Source: Leucobacter sp. wl10 (GTDB taxonomy: Bacteria; Actinomycetota; Actinomycetes; Actinomycetales; Microbacteriaceae). From it: a stretch of DNA of 64,000 bases. This document shows positions 1 through 9,137 of the stretch, in pieces. The translations under genes were made by a program, and so were the position numbers. The notes beneath the pieces were generated by a model. It saw nothing but the letters and a program-made list of their open reading frames with translations. It was not told the DNA's origin and searched no databases. Each line of letters starts with the position of its first letter. Position 1 is the first letter of the stretch. Location of the stretch: assembly GCF_003569785.1 (NCBI RefSeq), contig NZ_KZ983990.1:172967-236966 (forward strand). The letters run 5' to 3'.

Positions 1-517
1 CCTCGTTGAGCGCCAGGCCGATGATCGCGAGCGTGAAGTAGCTCAGCAGGTCCTTGGTGTTGAGAGTGACGATCGCCTCGGTGAAGGGGATCCCGAGCTC
101 GAAGGCTTTGTAGATCGTGGGGAGCAGGCCCCAGAACACGAGCTGAACGTACACGGGAGTGCCGCGGAAGAGCCAAAGGTACACCCACGCGACGGCCTTG
201 ACGACGGGGTTCGGCGACTGCCGCATGACCGCGATCGCGACGCCGAGCACCACGGCGATGACCATCGAGTAGACGGTGAGCTGCAGGGTGTACCAGGCTC
301 CTCTGGCGATGCGCTCGTCGAAGAGGTACTTGCCGACCTCGCCCCAGTTGTAGACGGGCCGGTTGAACGCCGAGTCGTATAGGAACAGCGCCGCGAGCAG
401 CACGAGCACCACGGCGAAGATGGCGCGCCAGGGGTGCCTCAGACGGATGGCCTGGATCTGCTCCGGCTCGCGGTGCGGGGCTCCCTGCCCCGCACCGTCG
501 GAGTTGCGTTCGTTCAT
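1..517 (-). CDS. Amino-acid ABC transporter permease, N-terminal part (cut by window edge)
   Basis: Translating the minus strand from the ATG at 517-515 gives about 172 residues, open to the window edge. After a charged N-terminus there is a membrane segment around residues 30-45, then the start typical of the HisM/GlnP permease domain (GAWYTLQLTVYSM, with LFRGTPVYVQL further on). Family knowledge: these inner-membrane subunits form the channel for polar amino-acid uptake. The start lies 10 nt after the stop of the receptor gene upstream, so the two are one operon; an ATPase gene is expected beyond the window. The C-terminus, including the EAA loop, is not visible. Confidence 0.9.
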   Translation of the reverse strand, partial: MNERNSDGAGQGAPHREPEQIQAIRLRHPWRAIFAVVLVLLAALFLYDSAFNRPVYNWGEVGKYLFDERIARGAWYTLQLTVYSMVIAVVLGVAIAVMRQSPNPVVKAVAWVYLWLFRGTPVYVQLVFWGLLPTIYKAFELGIPFTEAIVTLNTKDLLSYFTLAIIGLALNE

Positions 518-527
518 GAGCGGAGGA

Positions 528-1430
528 TCAGGCCTTGCCGGCGTTGATCGTGGCCTCGTCGACCGCACCGGCCTCGATGCCGGCGCCGGTCAGGATCTCG
601 AGGTATGTGCCGTCGTCGATGAGCGACTGCAGGGCCGCCTGCACGGCTTTGGTGGTGTCGCTGTCCTTCTGGGTCGCGAAGCCGTAGGGCGCGGCGTCGA
701 AGACGTCGCCGACGGCCTCGAGCTGGCCGGAGAGCTTCGCCACGGCGTCGCCGGTCACCGGCAGGTCGGCCGAGAACGCATCGGCGCGGCCGTCGACCAC
801 CGCCTGGGTCGCCTCGGGCTGCCCTTCGAAGCGCAGGATCTCGATCGCCTCCTTGCCCGCATCGGTACACGCCTTCGACTTCGCCGGCAGCTCGTCGGTG
901 TCCTGCACCGTCGTCGCCTGCACCGCGACCGTCAGGCCGCAGGCGGAGTCGGGGTTGACATTCGACCCGGCCGCAGCGGCCCACTGGGTGCCCGCGTTCA
1001 GGAAGTTGACGAAATCCACCGACTTCTGACGCTCGACCGTGTCGGTGAAGGACGATGAGCCCATGTCGAGCGCGCCCTCCTGGATGCGGGGGATGATGCT
1101 GTCGAAACCGAGGATCTCCCACTGCGGGTCGAGACCGAGCTTCGCCGAGACCGCCTCCGCCAGATCGACGCCCCAGCCGGTCGGGTTGCCGTCGGCGTCC
1201 TTGTACTCGTTGGGCGGGTACTGGGCGTCGGTGCCGATGCGCAGCACCCCGGACTTCTTGACCTCGGCGGGCAGCAGGTCGACCGCCGCCTGGTCCGGCT
1301 CGATGCTCCCCGCCGCGGGGGTGCTCCCGTTGCCGGCGGAACCGCCACCCTCGGTAGCGGCGTTGTTGACGCAACCGGCCAGCGTCAGCACGGCGGCGGC
1401 GAGCGCGGGAAGCGCATAACGAATCTTCAT
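528..1430 (-). CDS. Amino-acid ABC transporter substrate-binding lipoprotein
   Basis: The 300-residue product starts with a signal peptide ending in a lipobox (LTLAGC, Cys near residue 20) followed by a Gly/Ser/Ala-rich linker, so it should be anchored to the outer face of the membrane. The mature part has the family 3 receptor pattern: SGVLRIGTDAQYPP opening, WGVDLAEAVSAKLGL, then a GSSSFTDTVERQK stretch that lines the ligand site. It is the first gene of an operon with the permease that starts 10 nt downstream. The ligand cannot be read from sequence; a polar or cationic amino acid is likely. Confidence 0.92.
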   Translation of the reverse strand: MKIRYALPALAAAVLTLAGCVNNAATEGGGSAGNGSTPAAGSIEPDQAAVDLLPAEVKKSGVLRIGTDAQYPPNEYKDADGNPTGWGVDLAEAVSAKLGLDPQWEILGFDSIIPRIQEGALDMGSSSFTDTVERQKSVDFVNFLNAGTQWAAAAGSNVNPDSACGLTVAVQATTVQDTDELPAKSKACTDAGKEAIEILRFEGQPEATQAVVDGRADAFSADLPVTGDAVAKLSGQLEAVGDVFDAAPYGFATQKDSDTTKAVQAALQSLIDDGTYLEILTGAGIEAGAVDEATINAGKA

Positions 1431-1484
1431 TGATCCCTCCAGTTGGGAAGACCGGGCGGATCCCGGTGTGCGATTTCGGTTTTG

Positions 1485-1512
1485 AGTGTACTGGGCACAG
1501 GCAACGGATCAA
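1485..1512 (-). promoter_or_regulatory. Possible promoter of the importer operon
   Basis: On the minus strand a TTGATC box (1512-1507) and a TACACT box (1490-1485) are separated by 16 nt, about 55 nt before the receptor start. The rest of the 290-nt gap 1431-1721 shows no convincing gene. Weak, from pattern only. Confidence 0.35.
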
Positions 1513-1721
1513 TTACAGAGTCTCTATCCGGGTCCATACCAGTGCTGGAGCCGAGAGGCACGACCGCGCGATCATGCGGCTGCGGTCCCCGAAAATGAGG
1601 AGGTAACGTTCCGATTAAGCCTGGCGTCGGGAGCCGGAAGCCCTCGCCGAGCACGAGCCGCGGGGCATCCGCAGAGCTGTCAAGGGCTGGCGTCGATACC
1701 GAATCGTTATCTAGCCTGGAG

Positions 1722-4007
1722 ATGTCACGAGGATGCGGTGCGAGCCCGATGAGCAGGAGAGACAGCGCGGAACCCGCGGCGACCCCGAGCGGTCGGGATC
1801 GCCGCCCCGTCGCGCCCGATCCGCCGGCCCGCAGCACCGCCTCTCCACCGGAGACGCCCGCCGACCCCACGAGCGTGCGCCGCCCGCACGCGGTGCGCCG
1901 CGACATCCAGGGGCTCCGCGCGATCGCCGTGGTGCTCGTGCTCGTCTATCACCTCTCCCCTCGGAGCCTCTCGGGCGGATACATCGGCGTCGACGTGTTC
2001 TTCGTCATCTCGGGCTTCCTCATCACGGGGCAGCTGCTGCGCGAGGCCGAGGCGAGGGGCCGCGTCGACCTGCCCCGCTTCTGGGCGCGGCGCGCGCGGC
2101 GGCTGCTGCCCGCGGCGCTGCTGGTGCTCACGGCGACGCTGCTCGCGGTCTGGATCTTCGCGCCGCGCGGCTTCCTCCCCTCCTTCCTGACGCAGGTGGC
2201 CGCCTCGGCCGCGTACGTGCAGAACTGGGTGCTCGCGGCGCAGTCAGTCGACTACCTGGCGGCCGAGGCGCAGGTGTCGCCGGTGCAGCACTACTGGTCG
2301 CTCTCGGTCGAGGAGCAGTTCTACATCGTCTGGCCGCTCGTGGCGTTTCTCGCGGCGGCGCTGGCCGCGCGCTCGGCGGCCCGGCGGGGATCGGGCGGTC
2401 GGCGCTTCCGCAGCGTCTTCGCGCTGCTCGTGGGCGGCATCGCGATCGCATCGCTCGCCGCCTCGGTGGCCCTGACCGCGCTCGACCCCGCCCGCGCCTA
2501 CTTCGTCACCACGACCCGCGCGTGGGAGTTCGCGGTCGGCGGACTGCTCGCGTGCGTCGCCGCCTCCCCCGCGCGATGGCTCGATCGCATCGGCCCCCGC
2601 GTTCGCGCGCTGGCCGCCTGGTCCGGCCTCGCCGGCATCGGGGCGGCGGCGATCCTCTACACCGATGCGACGCCCTTCCCCGGCTACGCCGCCCTGCTGC
2701 CCGTGCTCGCCACCGCGCTCGTCATCGCCGCCCAGGAGCCGGAGCCGGCCTGGTCGCCGAGCGCCCTGCTCGCGTTGCGGCCCATGCAGTGGCTCGGCGA
2801 CGTCTCCTACGGGGCCTACCTGTGGCACTTCCCGCTCATCGCGCTGCTGCCGTTCGTGCTCGGCAGGGGCCTCGGCCCCTCTGAGGCGGCGGCGGTGGTC
2901 GTCGCGACGCTGCTGCTGGCCTGGGGCTCGAAGGTGCTCGTCGAGGATCCCTTCCGCACCGGCTTCTCTCGCGCGTGGCCGAGCGGTCGCACGCTCGCCA
3001 TCACCTCGGCCGGCATGACGGCGATGCTGCTCTTCGCGCTCGCGGGCGTGCAGGCCGCCGACCGCGCCGTGGAGGCGGAGCGGGCCCGGATCGCCGCGAT
3101 GCTGGAGAGCCCGGACCCGTGTCTCGGCGCGGCCGCTCTCGAACCCGGATCGGGTTGCGAGGCCACCCCCGAGCAGTTGCCGATCCCGGAACCCGCGCTC
3201 GCCGACAAGGGGCCGAAGCGCTGTCTCGACAGCATCGAGGACAGCGAACCCACGCCCTGCGAGTACGGGAGCGAACGGCCCGACGCGGATCGCGCCATCG
3301 CCCTCGTCGGCGACTCCCACGCCGAGCAGTGGCTCGTCCCGCTCGATCGCATCGCGCGTCAGGAGAACCGGCGGCTCGTCGTGATGGCGAAGGCGTCGTG
3401 CCCCTTCACCGCCGCGGAGCGGGACTTCGTGACGTCGCCCGACGCCGAGAACGAGCGGCTGCGGCAGAGCTGCACGGAGTGGAACAAGCGCGTACTCGCG
3501 GAGCTGGAGCGCGACCCGAGCATCGACACCGTGGTCACCGCGGCGAAGGCGAGCAACCGGGTGGTGCCGCAGGACGGTCTGAGCTGGCGCGAGACCGCGG
3601 CGCGCGCCTACGAGGAGCGGTGGAGCGAGCTGCCCGGATCCGTCGACCGGGTGATCGCGATCCGCGACACCCCGCTGCTGCCGGAGGGTGTGCTGCGGTG
3701 CGTCACCGAGCAGGGCGAGCGGGCCGCGCGGGAGTGCGCGGTGCCGGTCGACGAGGCGATGCCCGAGGATCCGCTCGCCGAGGCGGCGAGCGCCGCCGAC
3801 GGAGTCGAGCTGGTGGACCTGAGCGACTACTTCGTGGTCGACGGAGCCGTGCCGCCCGTGATCGGAGGGGTCCTCGCGTTCCGCGACTCGAACCACCTCA
3901 GCTGGGCCTACGCCGAGATGCTCACGGAGCCGCTCGCCGAGCGGATGCGCGACGTGCTCGATCCGGGTGGGGGTGCGGAATCCGGCGCCGACGCCGCCTC
4001 GACCTGA
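1722..4007 (+). CDS. OafA/YrhL-type acyltransferase 3 with C-terminal SGNH domain
   Basis: A 761-residue integral membrane acyltransferase. Residues about 60-430 carry the acyltransferase-3 domain: RDIQGLRAIAVVLVLVYH with the catalytic-type His, then GGYIGVDVFFVISGFLIT and some ten membrane segments. The C-terminal third (from about residue 525) is an extracytoplasmic SGNH domain with GDSHAEQW (nucleophile Ser) and a late DSNHLS block (Asp/His). Known members O-acetylate or acylate cell-surface glycans; the acceptor here is unknown. A TATCTA box at 1708-1713 sits 8 nt before the first ATG, suggesting a leaderless transcript; an in-frame ATG at 1749 is an alternative start. Confidence 0.88.
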   Translation: MSRGCGASPMSRRDSAEPAATPSGRDRRPVAPDPPARSTASPPETPADPTSVRRPHAVRRDIQGLRAIAVVLVLVYHLSPRSLSGGYIGVDVFFVISGFLITGQLLREAEARGRVDLPRFWARRARRLLPAALLVLTATLLAVWIFAPRGFLPSFLTQVAASAAYVQNWVLAAQSVDYLAAEAQVSPVQHYWSLSVEEQFYIVWPLVAFLAAALAARSAARRGSGGRRFRSVFALLVGGIAIASLAASVALTALDPARAYFVTTTRAWEFAVGGLLACVAASPARWLDRIGPRVRALAAWSGLAGIGAAAILYTDATPFPGYAALLPVLATALVIAAQEPEPAWSPSALLALRPMQWLGDVSYGAYLWHFPLIALLPFVLGRGLGPSEAAAVVVATLLLAWGSKVLVEDPFRTGFSRAWPSGRTLAITSAGMTAMLLFALAGVQAADRAVEAERARIAAMLESPDPCLGAAALEPGSGCEATPEQLPIPEPALADKGPKRCLDSIEDSEPTPCEYGSERPDADRAIALVGDSHAEQWLVPLDRIARQENRRLVVMAKASCPFTAAERDFVTSPDAENERLRQSCTEWNKRVLAELERDPSIDTVVTAAKASNRVVPQDGLSWRETAARAYEERWSELPGSVDRVIAIRDTPLLPEGVLRCVTEQGERAARECAVPVDEAMPEDPLAEAASAADGVELVDLSDYFVVDGAVPPVIGGVLAFRDSNHLSWAYAEMLTEPLAERMRDVLDPGGGAESGADAAST

Positions 4008-4131
4008 TCCTCCGGCCGTCGCGCAGGGGCGAGAGGGGTCGGGCCAGGCAGGGCGGAGACGGGGCTCAGCCGAGCGCGGGAACGAGCTCGTGGCGAAGCG
4101 CGAGGCCGCCCCTCGCCCTAGACTCGTGCCC

Positions 4132-5118
4132 ATGCTGACAACGGGAGCCGGGCGCCTGTACTTCGCGCTGCAAGCGGTCGCCGGAGCAGCCTGGTGGGTC
4201 GCCGTCTTCGCCGTGCCGCCGGTGCGCAGGGCCACGCTCGGCGGTCTCGACCCGGTGCTCGTCGCCGCCCTCGATCTTCCGCTGTTCGTCGGGGCGTCAG
4301 CGCTCGCGGCGACCGGACTGCGGGTCGCGGTGTGGATCGCGGCCCCGTGGACCGCGCTCGTCGCCTGCGGCATGGCGGTCTACGCGACCGTGACGGAGCG
4401 GGCGGGATGGGGCGCGGTGCTCATGGTCGCCGCGGCGATCGGCGGTGCGGGAGCGGCGCTCCTCGTGCTCACCGGGCGCATCCCGTCGGAGCGGCTGCTC
4501 GCCGGCCCGCTCGCGTTCCGCCAGGCCCGTCCCGCGACCGCGGGGCGCAACGTCGGACGCACCGGTGCGCAGATCGTCGGGTTCTGGGGGCTGTTCCTCG
4601 GGGCGATCCCGCTCGTCATCGCCGCCCTCGAGCAGCGCTGGGGGCTGCAGCTCGACCCACCCGCGGCCGTGCCCGTCGCGGGCGCGGTGCTCCTCGTCCC
4701 GGCGAGCGCCCTCGGGATCTGGGCTGCGCTCGCCATGTCGCTGCGCGGTGAGGGCACGCCGCTGCCCTCGGCCGCGGCCCGCCGTCTCGTCGTGAGCGGG
4801 CCGTACCGCTACGTGCGCAATCCCATGGCCGTCGCGGGCATCGCGCAGGGCGTGGCGGTGGGGCTGTTGCTCGGCTCCTGGCTGGTGGTGCTCTACGCGC
4901 TCAGCGGCTCACTGCTCTGGAACCGGGTCGTGCGCCCGCTCGAGGAGGCCGACCTGCAGGCGCGCTTCGGCGCCGCGTTCGCCGTCTACCGGGAGCGCGT
5001 CGCGTGCTGGATCCCGCGCCTGCGGCCCTGGGCCGAGGAGGAGACGCCCGTTCGCCGAGCGGCAGGGGCGCGGGATCGCGCACCGCGTCGATCCCGCACG
5101 CCCGAGCGCGGATCCTGA
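4132..5118 (+). CDS. Membrane protein related to isoprenylcysteine carboxyl methyltransferases
   Basis: 328 residues from the ATG at 4132. The start is preceded by a TAGACT box at about 4119, again fitting leaderless transcription; the open frame extends further upstream but that part looks non-coding. Several membrane segments occupy the first 230 residues. The C-terminal third has the ICMT/PEMT-like signature: RLVVSGPYRYVRNPM, then a late EEADLQARFGAAFAVYRERV block. Proteins with this fold methylate lipids or prenyl-cysteine with S-adenosylmethionine, but most bacterial members are uncharacterised. No functional partner is adjacent. Confidence 0.7.
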   Translation: MLTTGAGRLYFALQAVAGAAWWVAVFAVPPVRRATLGGLDPVLVAALDLPLFVGASALAATGLRVAVWIAAPWTALVACGMAVYATVTERAGWGAVLMVAAAIGGAGAALLVLTGRIPSERLLAGPLAFRQARPATAGRNVGRTGAQIVGFWGLFLGAIPLVIAALEQRWGLQLDPPAAVPVAGAVLLVPASALGIWAALAMSLRGEGTPLPSAAARRLVVSGPYRYVRNPMAVAGIAQGVAVGLLLGSWLVVLYALSGSLLWNRVVRPLEEADLQARFGAAFAVYRERVACWIPRLRPWAEEETPVRRAAGARDRAPRRSRTPERGS

Positions 5119-5132
5119 GCGATCCCGCGAGC

Positions 5133-6509
5133 CTACCTCGCGGTGAAGAAGAGGCGCTTGTTCGCGAACTCCCCGATGCCGATGGGTCCCATCTCGCGGC
5201 CGAAGCCCGAGCGCTTCACGCCGCCGAAGGGAAGCTCGGCGGCTTCCGCAGCGATGGTGTTGATGTGGGCCATGCCCACCTCGAGGCGGGAGGCCACGCG
5301 CGCGGCGCGCGCCTCGTCCGTGGAGAACACCGAGCCGCCGAGGCCCAGCGCACAGTCGTTCGCGAGCTCGAGCGCCTCATCGTCGCTGTGCACCTTGTAC
5401 ACGGTCGCGACGGGACCGAAGATCTCCTCGCGGTACGACTCCGAGTCGCGGGGCACGTCGACGAGCACCGCCGGCGAGTAGTGGGCCCCTGGGCCCTCCG
5501 ACAGCACGCCGCCGGCGAGCAGGCGCGCGCCCTCCGAGACGGCCCTCCGCACCTGCGCGTCGACGGTCTCGGCCGCCGCGCGGGTCGACAGCGGCACGTA
5601 CTCGCCCTCGCCCAGGTCGAGCTGGTCGCCGGGCTTCAGCCCGTCGGCGAGCCTCACCAGCTCCGCAACGAACTCGTCGTAAACGTCGGCCATGACGATG
5701 AGACGCTTGTTCGAATTGCACACCTGGCCGCCGTTGTAGGTGCGGAAGTCCCACGCCGCCTTCGCGACCGCCGCCGCATCGTCGGCGTCGAGCACGACCA
5801 TCGGATCGATGCCGCCGAGCTCGAGCACGCACTTCTTGAGATGCGCGCCGGCCTGGGCGCCGATGATGGCTCCGGCTCGCTCGGAACCCGTGAGCGAGAC
5901 GCCCTGCACGCGGGGATCGGCGATGATGGTCGCGATCTGATCGTGCGAGGTGAAGAGCGCCTGGTAGCCGCCGACGGGTACGCCGGCCTGCTCCATGATC
6001 TCCTGAATCACGAGGTTCGAGCGCGCGCAGATGTCGGCGTGCTTCAGCATGACGGTGTTGCCGAGCACCAGGTTCGGGGCCGCGAAGCGGGCGACCTGGT
6101 AGTACGGGAAGTTCCAGGGCATCACGCCGAGCAGGGCGCCCACCGGCAGGTGCTCGATGACGGCCCTGCCCGGGATCGTGCTCGGGATCTCGTAGTCGGT
6201 GATGAGGCCCGGCCCGTACACGGCGTAGTACTCGATGATGTCGGTCGCGAAGTCGACCTCATCGAGGCTCTCGGCGATCGACTTGCCCATCTCGGTCGCG
6301 ATGATCCGGGCGAGCTCCTCGCGGCGCTCCGCGAAGATCTCCGCGACGCGCTTCACGACGGCGGCGCGCTCCTGCACGCTCCGCTCCCGCCACTCGCGGT
6401 AGGCGGCGTCGGCCGCCGCGAGCTGCTGCTCGACCTGCTCGTCGGTCGCTGAATCGAAGGTCTCGACAATCTCCCCCGTCGCGGGGTTCTGAACTCGATA
6501 CTTCGCCAT
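5133..6509 (-). CDS. NAD(P)-dependent aldehyde dehydrogenase, succinate-semialdehyde type (paralog 1)
   Basis: 458 residues covering the whole ALDH fold. Seen: the MPWNFPYYQ cofactor-loop block, VSLTGSERAG, the general base Glu in LELGGIDPMV and the nucleophile Cys in GGQVCNSNKR. The short N-terminus and motif wording resemble GabD/Sad-type succinate-semialdehyde dehydrogenases; alpha-ketoglutarate semialdehyde is another plausible substrate given the proline-racemase and DapA-family genes nearby. A close paralog lies at 13576-14958. The gene follows the FAD dehydrogenase on the same strand after a 195-nt gap (6510-6704) in which no further gene is seen. Confidence 0.9.
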   Translation of the reverse strand: MAKYRVQNPATGEIVETFDSATDEQVEQQLAAADAAYREWRERSVQERAAVVKRVAEIFAERREELARIIATEMGKSIAESLDEVDFATDIIEYYAVYGPGLITDYEIPSTIPGRAVIEHLPVGALLGVMPWNFPYYQVARFAAPNLVLGNTVMLKHADICARSNLVIQEIMEQAGVPVGGYQALFTSHDQIATIIADPRVQGVSLTGSERAGAIIGAQAGAHLKKCVLELGGIDPMVVLDADDAAAVAKAAWDFRTYNGGQVCNSNKRLIVMADVYDEFVAELVRLADGLKPGDQLDLGEGEYVPLSTRAAAETVDAQVRRAVSEGARLLAGGVLSEGPGAHYSPAVLVDVPRDSESYREEIFGPVATVYKVHSDDEALELANDCALGLGGSVFSTDEARAARVASRLEVGMAHINTIAAEAAELPFGGVKRSGFGREMGPIGIGEFANKRLFFTAR

Positions 6510-6704
6510 GGTTTATCTGTTTCCCGTCTTCAATGGGACGCGCGTGTGCGCGCCGTGTCTATCGTCGCATCCGATGCGTCTGCAGCGCGAGTCCTCCAGC
6601 GTGCGGATCCCGTGAGCGGCCACTGCAGTCGAGCACGGAGCCGATGGCCGCGCCCGAGGCCGCTGGGCACGCCGCACCCGGTCGCACGCGGCGCGCAGAG
6701 ACGC

Positions 6705-7949
6705 TCAGCGGCCGCCCCGGAATCGCTTCGGAGTGAAAGGCTCGAGCACCGGCGCGACGCGATCGTTGCGGACCAGGTCGGCGACGGCCGCCGCAGTGGC
6801 CGGCGCGAGGGTCACCCCGTACATGCTGTGCGCTCCCGAGACGTAGGCGTTCGAGAGGCGTGGAAGTCGGCCGATGATCGGAAGCCCATCGGGTGCGAGC
6901 GGGCGCATGCCCGCCAGGGGCGTGACTTCGCTCAGGGCCGGGACCTCGTACCCCCTGATGTAGCTCTCGGGGGCGCGCAGGATCGCGTTCACGCGCACGT
7001 CGCTGACGAGCTCGTCGAGCCCGCCGAACTCCATTGTGCCGGCAAGGCGCAGCCGATCGTCGAGCGGCGTTACCGCGACCTTGGCGTCGTAGAGGTTGGT
7101 CGCGCCCTTGAGGCCGAGCGGCGGCAGTTCGACGCAGTAGCCCTTGCCCGGGCGGATGGGCAGGTTGGCCCCGAAGAGCCGCGACAGCGGTGCGGTCCAC
7201 GCCCCTGCGGCGAGCAAGAACTTGTCGCCCTCGAAGGCGCGCATGCCGCTCGAGACGCTGGTCACTCGACCGCCGGCGATCCGGACGCCGTCGACGGGGG
7301 CGTTCTCTACGATCTCGACGCCCATTTCGACGAGCTTGCCGCGCATCGCCTTCGTGAAGCCACGCGGGTCGAGGTGCAGTTCCTTCGGGAAGAACAGGCC
7401 GCCGCGCACTTCGTCCTTGAGCATGGGCTCGTGCTCGCGCACCGCGTCTCCGAGCAGCTTGATCGGCGCGATGCCGTGACGGCCCGTGAGATCGGCGTAG
7501 CTCAGGTGGTGGTGCATGTGCTTGTCGTCATGGAACGCCATGAGCAGCCCCCGGTGGTGCAGCTCGTAGTCGATGCCATCTGCGCGGTACTCGTCGAAGA
7601 CGCGCACGGAGTCGGCCATGAGCGCGAGGGTGTGCTCGAAGCCGGCGCGCTGCGAGGGCCCGTTCGAGGCTCGGAACATGCCGAGCATGAACGAGATGAA
7701 CGACGGCTTGAGCGATGGCCTGATGTAGAGCGGGCTGTCAGGCTGCGTCATCCACTTCATCGCGGAAAGCACGGCACCGGGGCCGGGCACGGGCAGCGCG
7801 TCGGCCGGGACCACCCATCCGGCGTTGACGTCGCTCGCGCCGAGGCCGGTCGCACGGGCGTCCACCACGGTCACCGTGCCCCCTTCGCGAGCGAGCTGGT
7901 AGGCGGTGGTGAGGCCGATGATGCCGCCGCCGATGACTACAGTGTGCAT
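6705..7949 (-). CDS. FAD-dependent amino-acid dehydrogenase, DadA-like
   Basis: 414 residues. The start at 7949 is chosen because it follows an AAAGGA ribosome-binding site and puts the Rossmann motif (VIGGGIIGLTTAYQLA) at the N-terminus; the frame runs open to 8075 but that part lacks homology features. It is a DAO-superfamily flavoprotein, with C-terminal GMRPLAPDGLPIIG and SGAHSMYGVTLAPATA blocks typical of D-amino-acid dehydrogenases. In known hydroxyproline degradation such an enzyme oxidises the D-epimer to a pyrroline. A GntR-type operator lies over its predicted promoter at 7999-8020, linking it to the rest of the island. Confidence 0.87.
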   Translation of the reverse strand: MHTVVIGGGIIGLTTAYQLAREGGTVTVVDARATGLGASDVNAGWVVPADALPVPGPGAVLSAMKWMTQPDSPLYIRPSLKPSFISFMLGMFRASNGPSQRAGFEHTLALMADSVRVFDEYRADGIDYELHHRGLLMAFHDDKHMHHHLSYADLTGRHGIAPIKLLGDAVREHEPMLKDEVRGGLFFPKELHLDPRGFTKAMRGKLVEMGVEIVENAPVDGVRIAGGRVTSVSSGMRAFEGDKFLLAAGAWTAPLSRLFGANLPIRPGKGYCVELPPLGLKGATNLYDAKVAVTPLDDRLRLAGTMEFGGLDELVSDVRVNAILRAPESYIRGYEVPALSEVTPLAGMRPLAPDGLPIIGRLPRLSNAYVSGAHSMYGVTLAPATAAAVADLVRNDRVAPVLEPFTPKRFRGGR

Positions 7950-7998
7950 CGCCGGTCCTTTCGTGAGCGTGGGCGAGGAACCGGGCAGTAGCCACCCG

Positions 7999-8044
7999 GA
8001 TGTCTTACAATCACACAATATGCCCCGAAGAATGCCGCGCACAA
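7999..8044 (-). promoter_or_regulatory. Promoter with GntR-type operator for the FAD dehydrogenase
   Basis: Operator-like GATGTCTTACAAT (7999-8011) is a variant of the ATTGTCTGACAAT palindrome found across the island. On the minus strand a TATTGT -10 box lies at 8020-8015 with a weak TTGTGC -35 at 8044-8039 (18-nt spacer), so the operator sits at or just past the expected transcription start. Confidence 0.5.
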
Positions 8045-8100
8045 CAGCACCCTCCCACCAATCGGCGACAGGCATCGCCGCACCGCCGATCAGCGTTCAC

Positions 8101-9012
8101 TCAGCCCGCCTCGCACGATCCCTCGCCCACAGCGACGGCGCTCGCGAGCGCGTCGAGCACGGCGCGTATCGCGGGGCTCTGCTGCGAGCCGCTGCGATGA
8201 GCGGCGAACACGGTCCGCGTAGGCCGGCCCGGCAGTTCGACCTGCCGCAGCCGCGGGCGCTCGCTCTGGAGCAGCAGCCGCGGCAGCACGGCGATCGCAT
8301 GCCCCGTCTCGACCAGCCGCATCTGCACGAGCAGGTCGTCGGACTCGAACTGCACCACTGGCTCGAGCCCGAGGCTGCGGCACATGGCGATGCACCAGGC
8401 GCGGGCGTCGCTGCCCATCGGCTCCATAACCCACGGTAGGCGCGCGCCGATCTCGGTCACCGCGACACCGCCGTCGTAGCTCTCGGGTACGGCGAGCACC
8501 ATGGCGTCGTCGATGAGATGCACCAGCTCGATGCCCTCCTGGCGACTGACCGGCAAGCCGGCGTACTCCTCGCCCAGCACGATGTCGAACTCGCGTGCCG
8601 CGAGCGCACGCAGCGAACGCGACGGCTCGATGCGGCTCACGAGCATGCGCGGGTGCGGGTCATCGCGCTCGAGCAGCCGAAGCGCCCGGGGCAGCATCGC
8701 GAGCGATGCGGTCTGCAGCGCGGCGACTCGCACGTCTCCCCGCGCCACCGCACGCACCGCGGCGACCGCGGCCTCGGCCCGCTCGACCTCGGTGAAGATG
8801 GCAGCGGCGCACTCCGCGAGGGTCTCGCCCTCGCGGGTCAGGCGCAGGCCGCGGCCCACCCGCTCGGTGAGCTGCGCCCCGACCTCCTCCTCGAGCACCT
8901 TGAGCTGCTGGGAGACGGTGGAGGGACTGAAGGACAGGGTCTCGCTGACGGCGATGAGGGATCCGCGCCGCTGCAGTTCCTGCAGCAGCAGCAGACGGTT
9001 GAGATTGAGCAC
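8101..9012 (-). CDS. LysR-family transcriptional regulator
   Basis: 303 residues. An N-terminal winged helix-turn-helix (about residues 1-60, with SLIAVSETLSFSPSTVSQQL as recognition region) is followed by a two-lobed LysR effector domain. It is divergent from the operon starting at 9138 and the 125-nt space holds a perfect TGTTTA-n6-TAAACA palindrome, so it most likely controls that operon and itself. The inducer is unknown; LysR logic suggests a substrate or intermediate of the adjacent enzymes. Confidence 0.9.
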   Translation of the reverse strand: MLNLNRLLLLQELQRRGSLIAVSETLSFSPSTVSQQLKVLEEEVGAQLTERVGRGLRLTREGETLAECAAAIFTEVERAEAAVAAVRAVARGDVRVAALQTASLAMLPRALRLLERDDPHPRMLVSRIEPSRSLRALAAREFDIVLGEEYAGLPVSRQEGIELVHLIDDAMVLAVPESYDGGVAVTEIGARLPWVMEPMGSDARAWCIAMCRSLGLEPVVQFESDDLLVQMRLVETGHAIAVLPRLLLQSERPRLRQVELPGRPTRTVFAAHRSGSQQSPAIRAVLDALASAVAVGEGSCEAG

Positions 9013-9032
9013 ACCTCAGTCTAATCATTCGA

Positions 9033-9050
9033 TGTTTACGAATATAAACA
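9033..9050. promoter_or_regulatory. Candidate LysR binding site
   Basis: TGTTTA CGAATA TAAACA is a perfect 6+6+6 inverted repeat with T-N11-A character, centred between the divergent LysR gene (start 9012) and the cyclodeaminase-like gene (start 9138). It lies about 20 nt upstream of the LysR start, as expected for an autoregulatory and activating site. Confidence 0.55.
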
Positions 9051-9137
9051 CCGACAATAAATCGCTTGTGGCGAATGTAAGTGTTCGTCAGTGTGGACAG
9101 GAGAGCCCGACTCCCGAAGATATGACCGAGGTATCCG

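Noticed and set aside
1427..1906. 159-codon minus-strand open frame upstream of the receptor gene
   Set aside because: It overlaps the start of the acyltransferase in antisense and has no family features.
2244..4373. Long minus-strand open frame opposite the acyltransferase
   Set aside because: Antisense shadow: low-complexity Arg/Gly/His product with no domains, while the plus strand encodes a complete acyltransferase.
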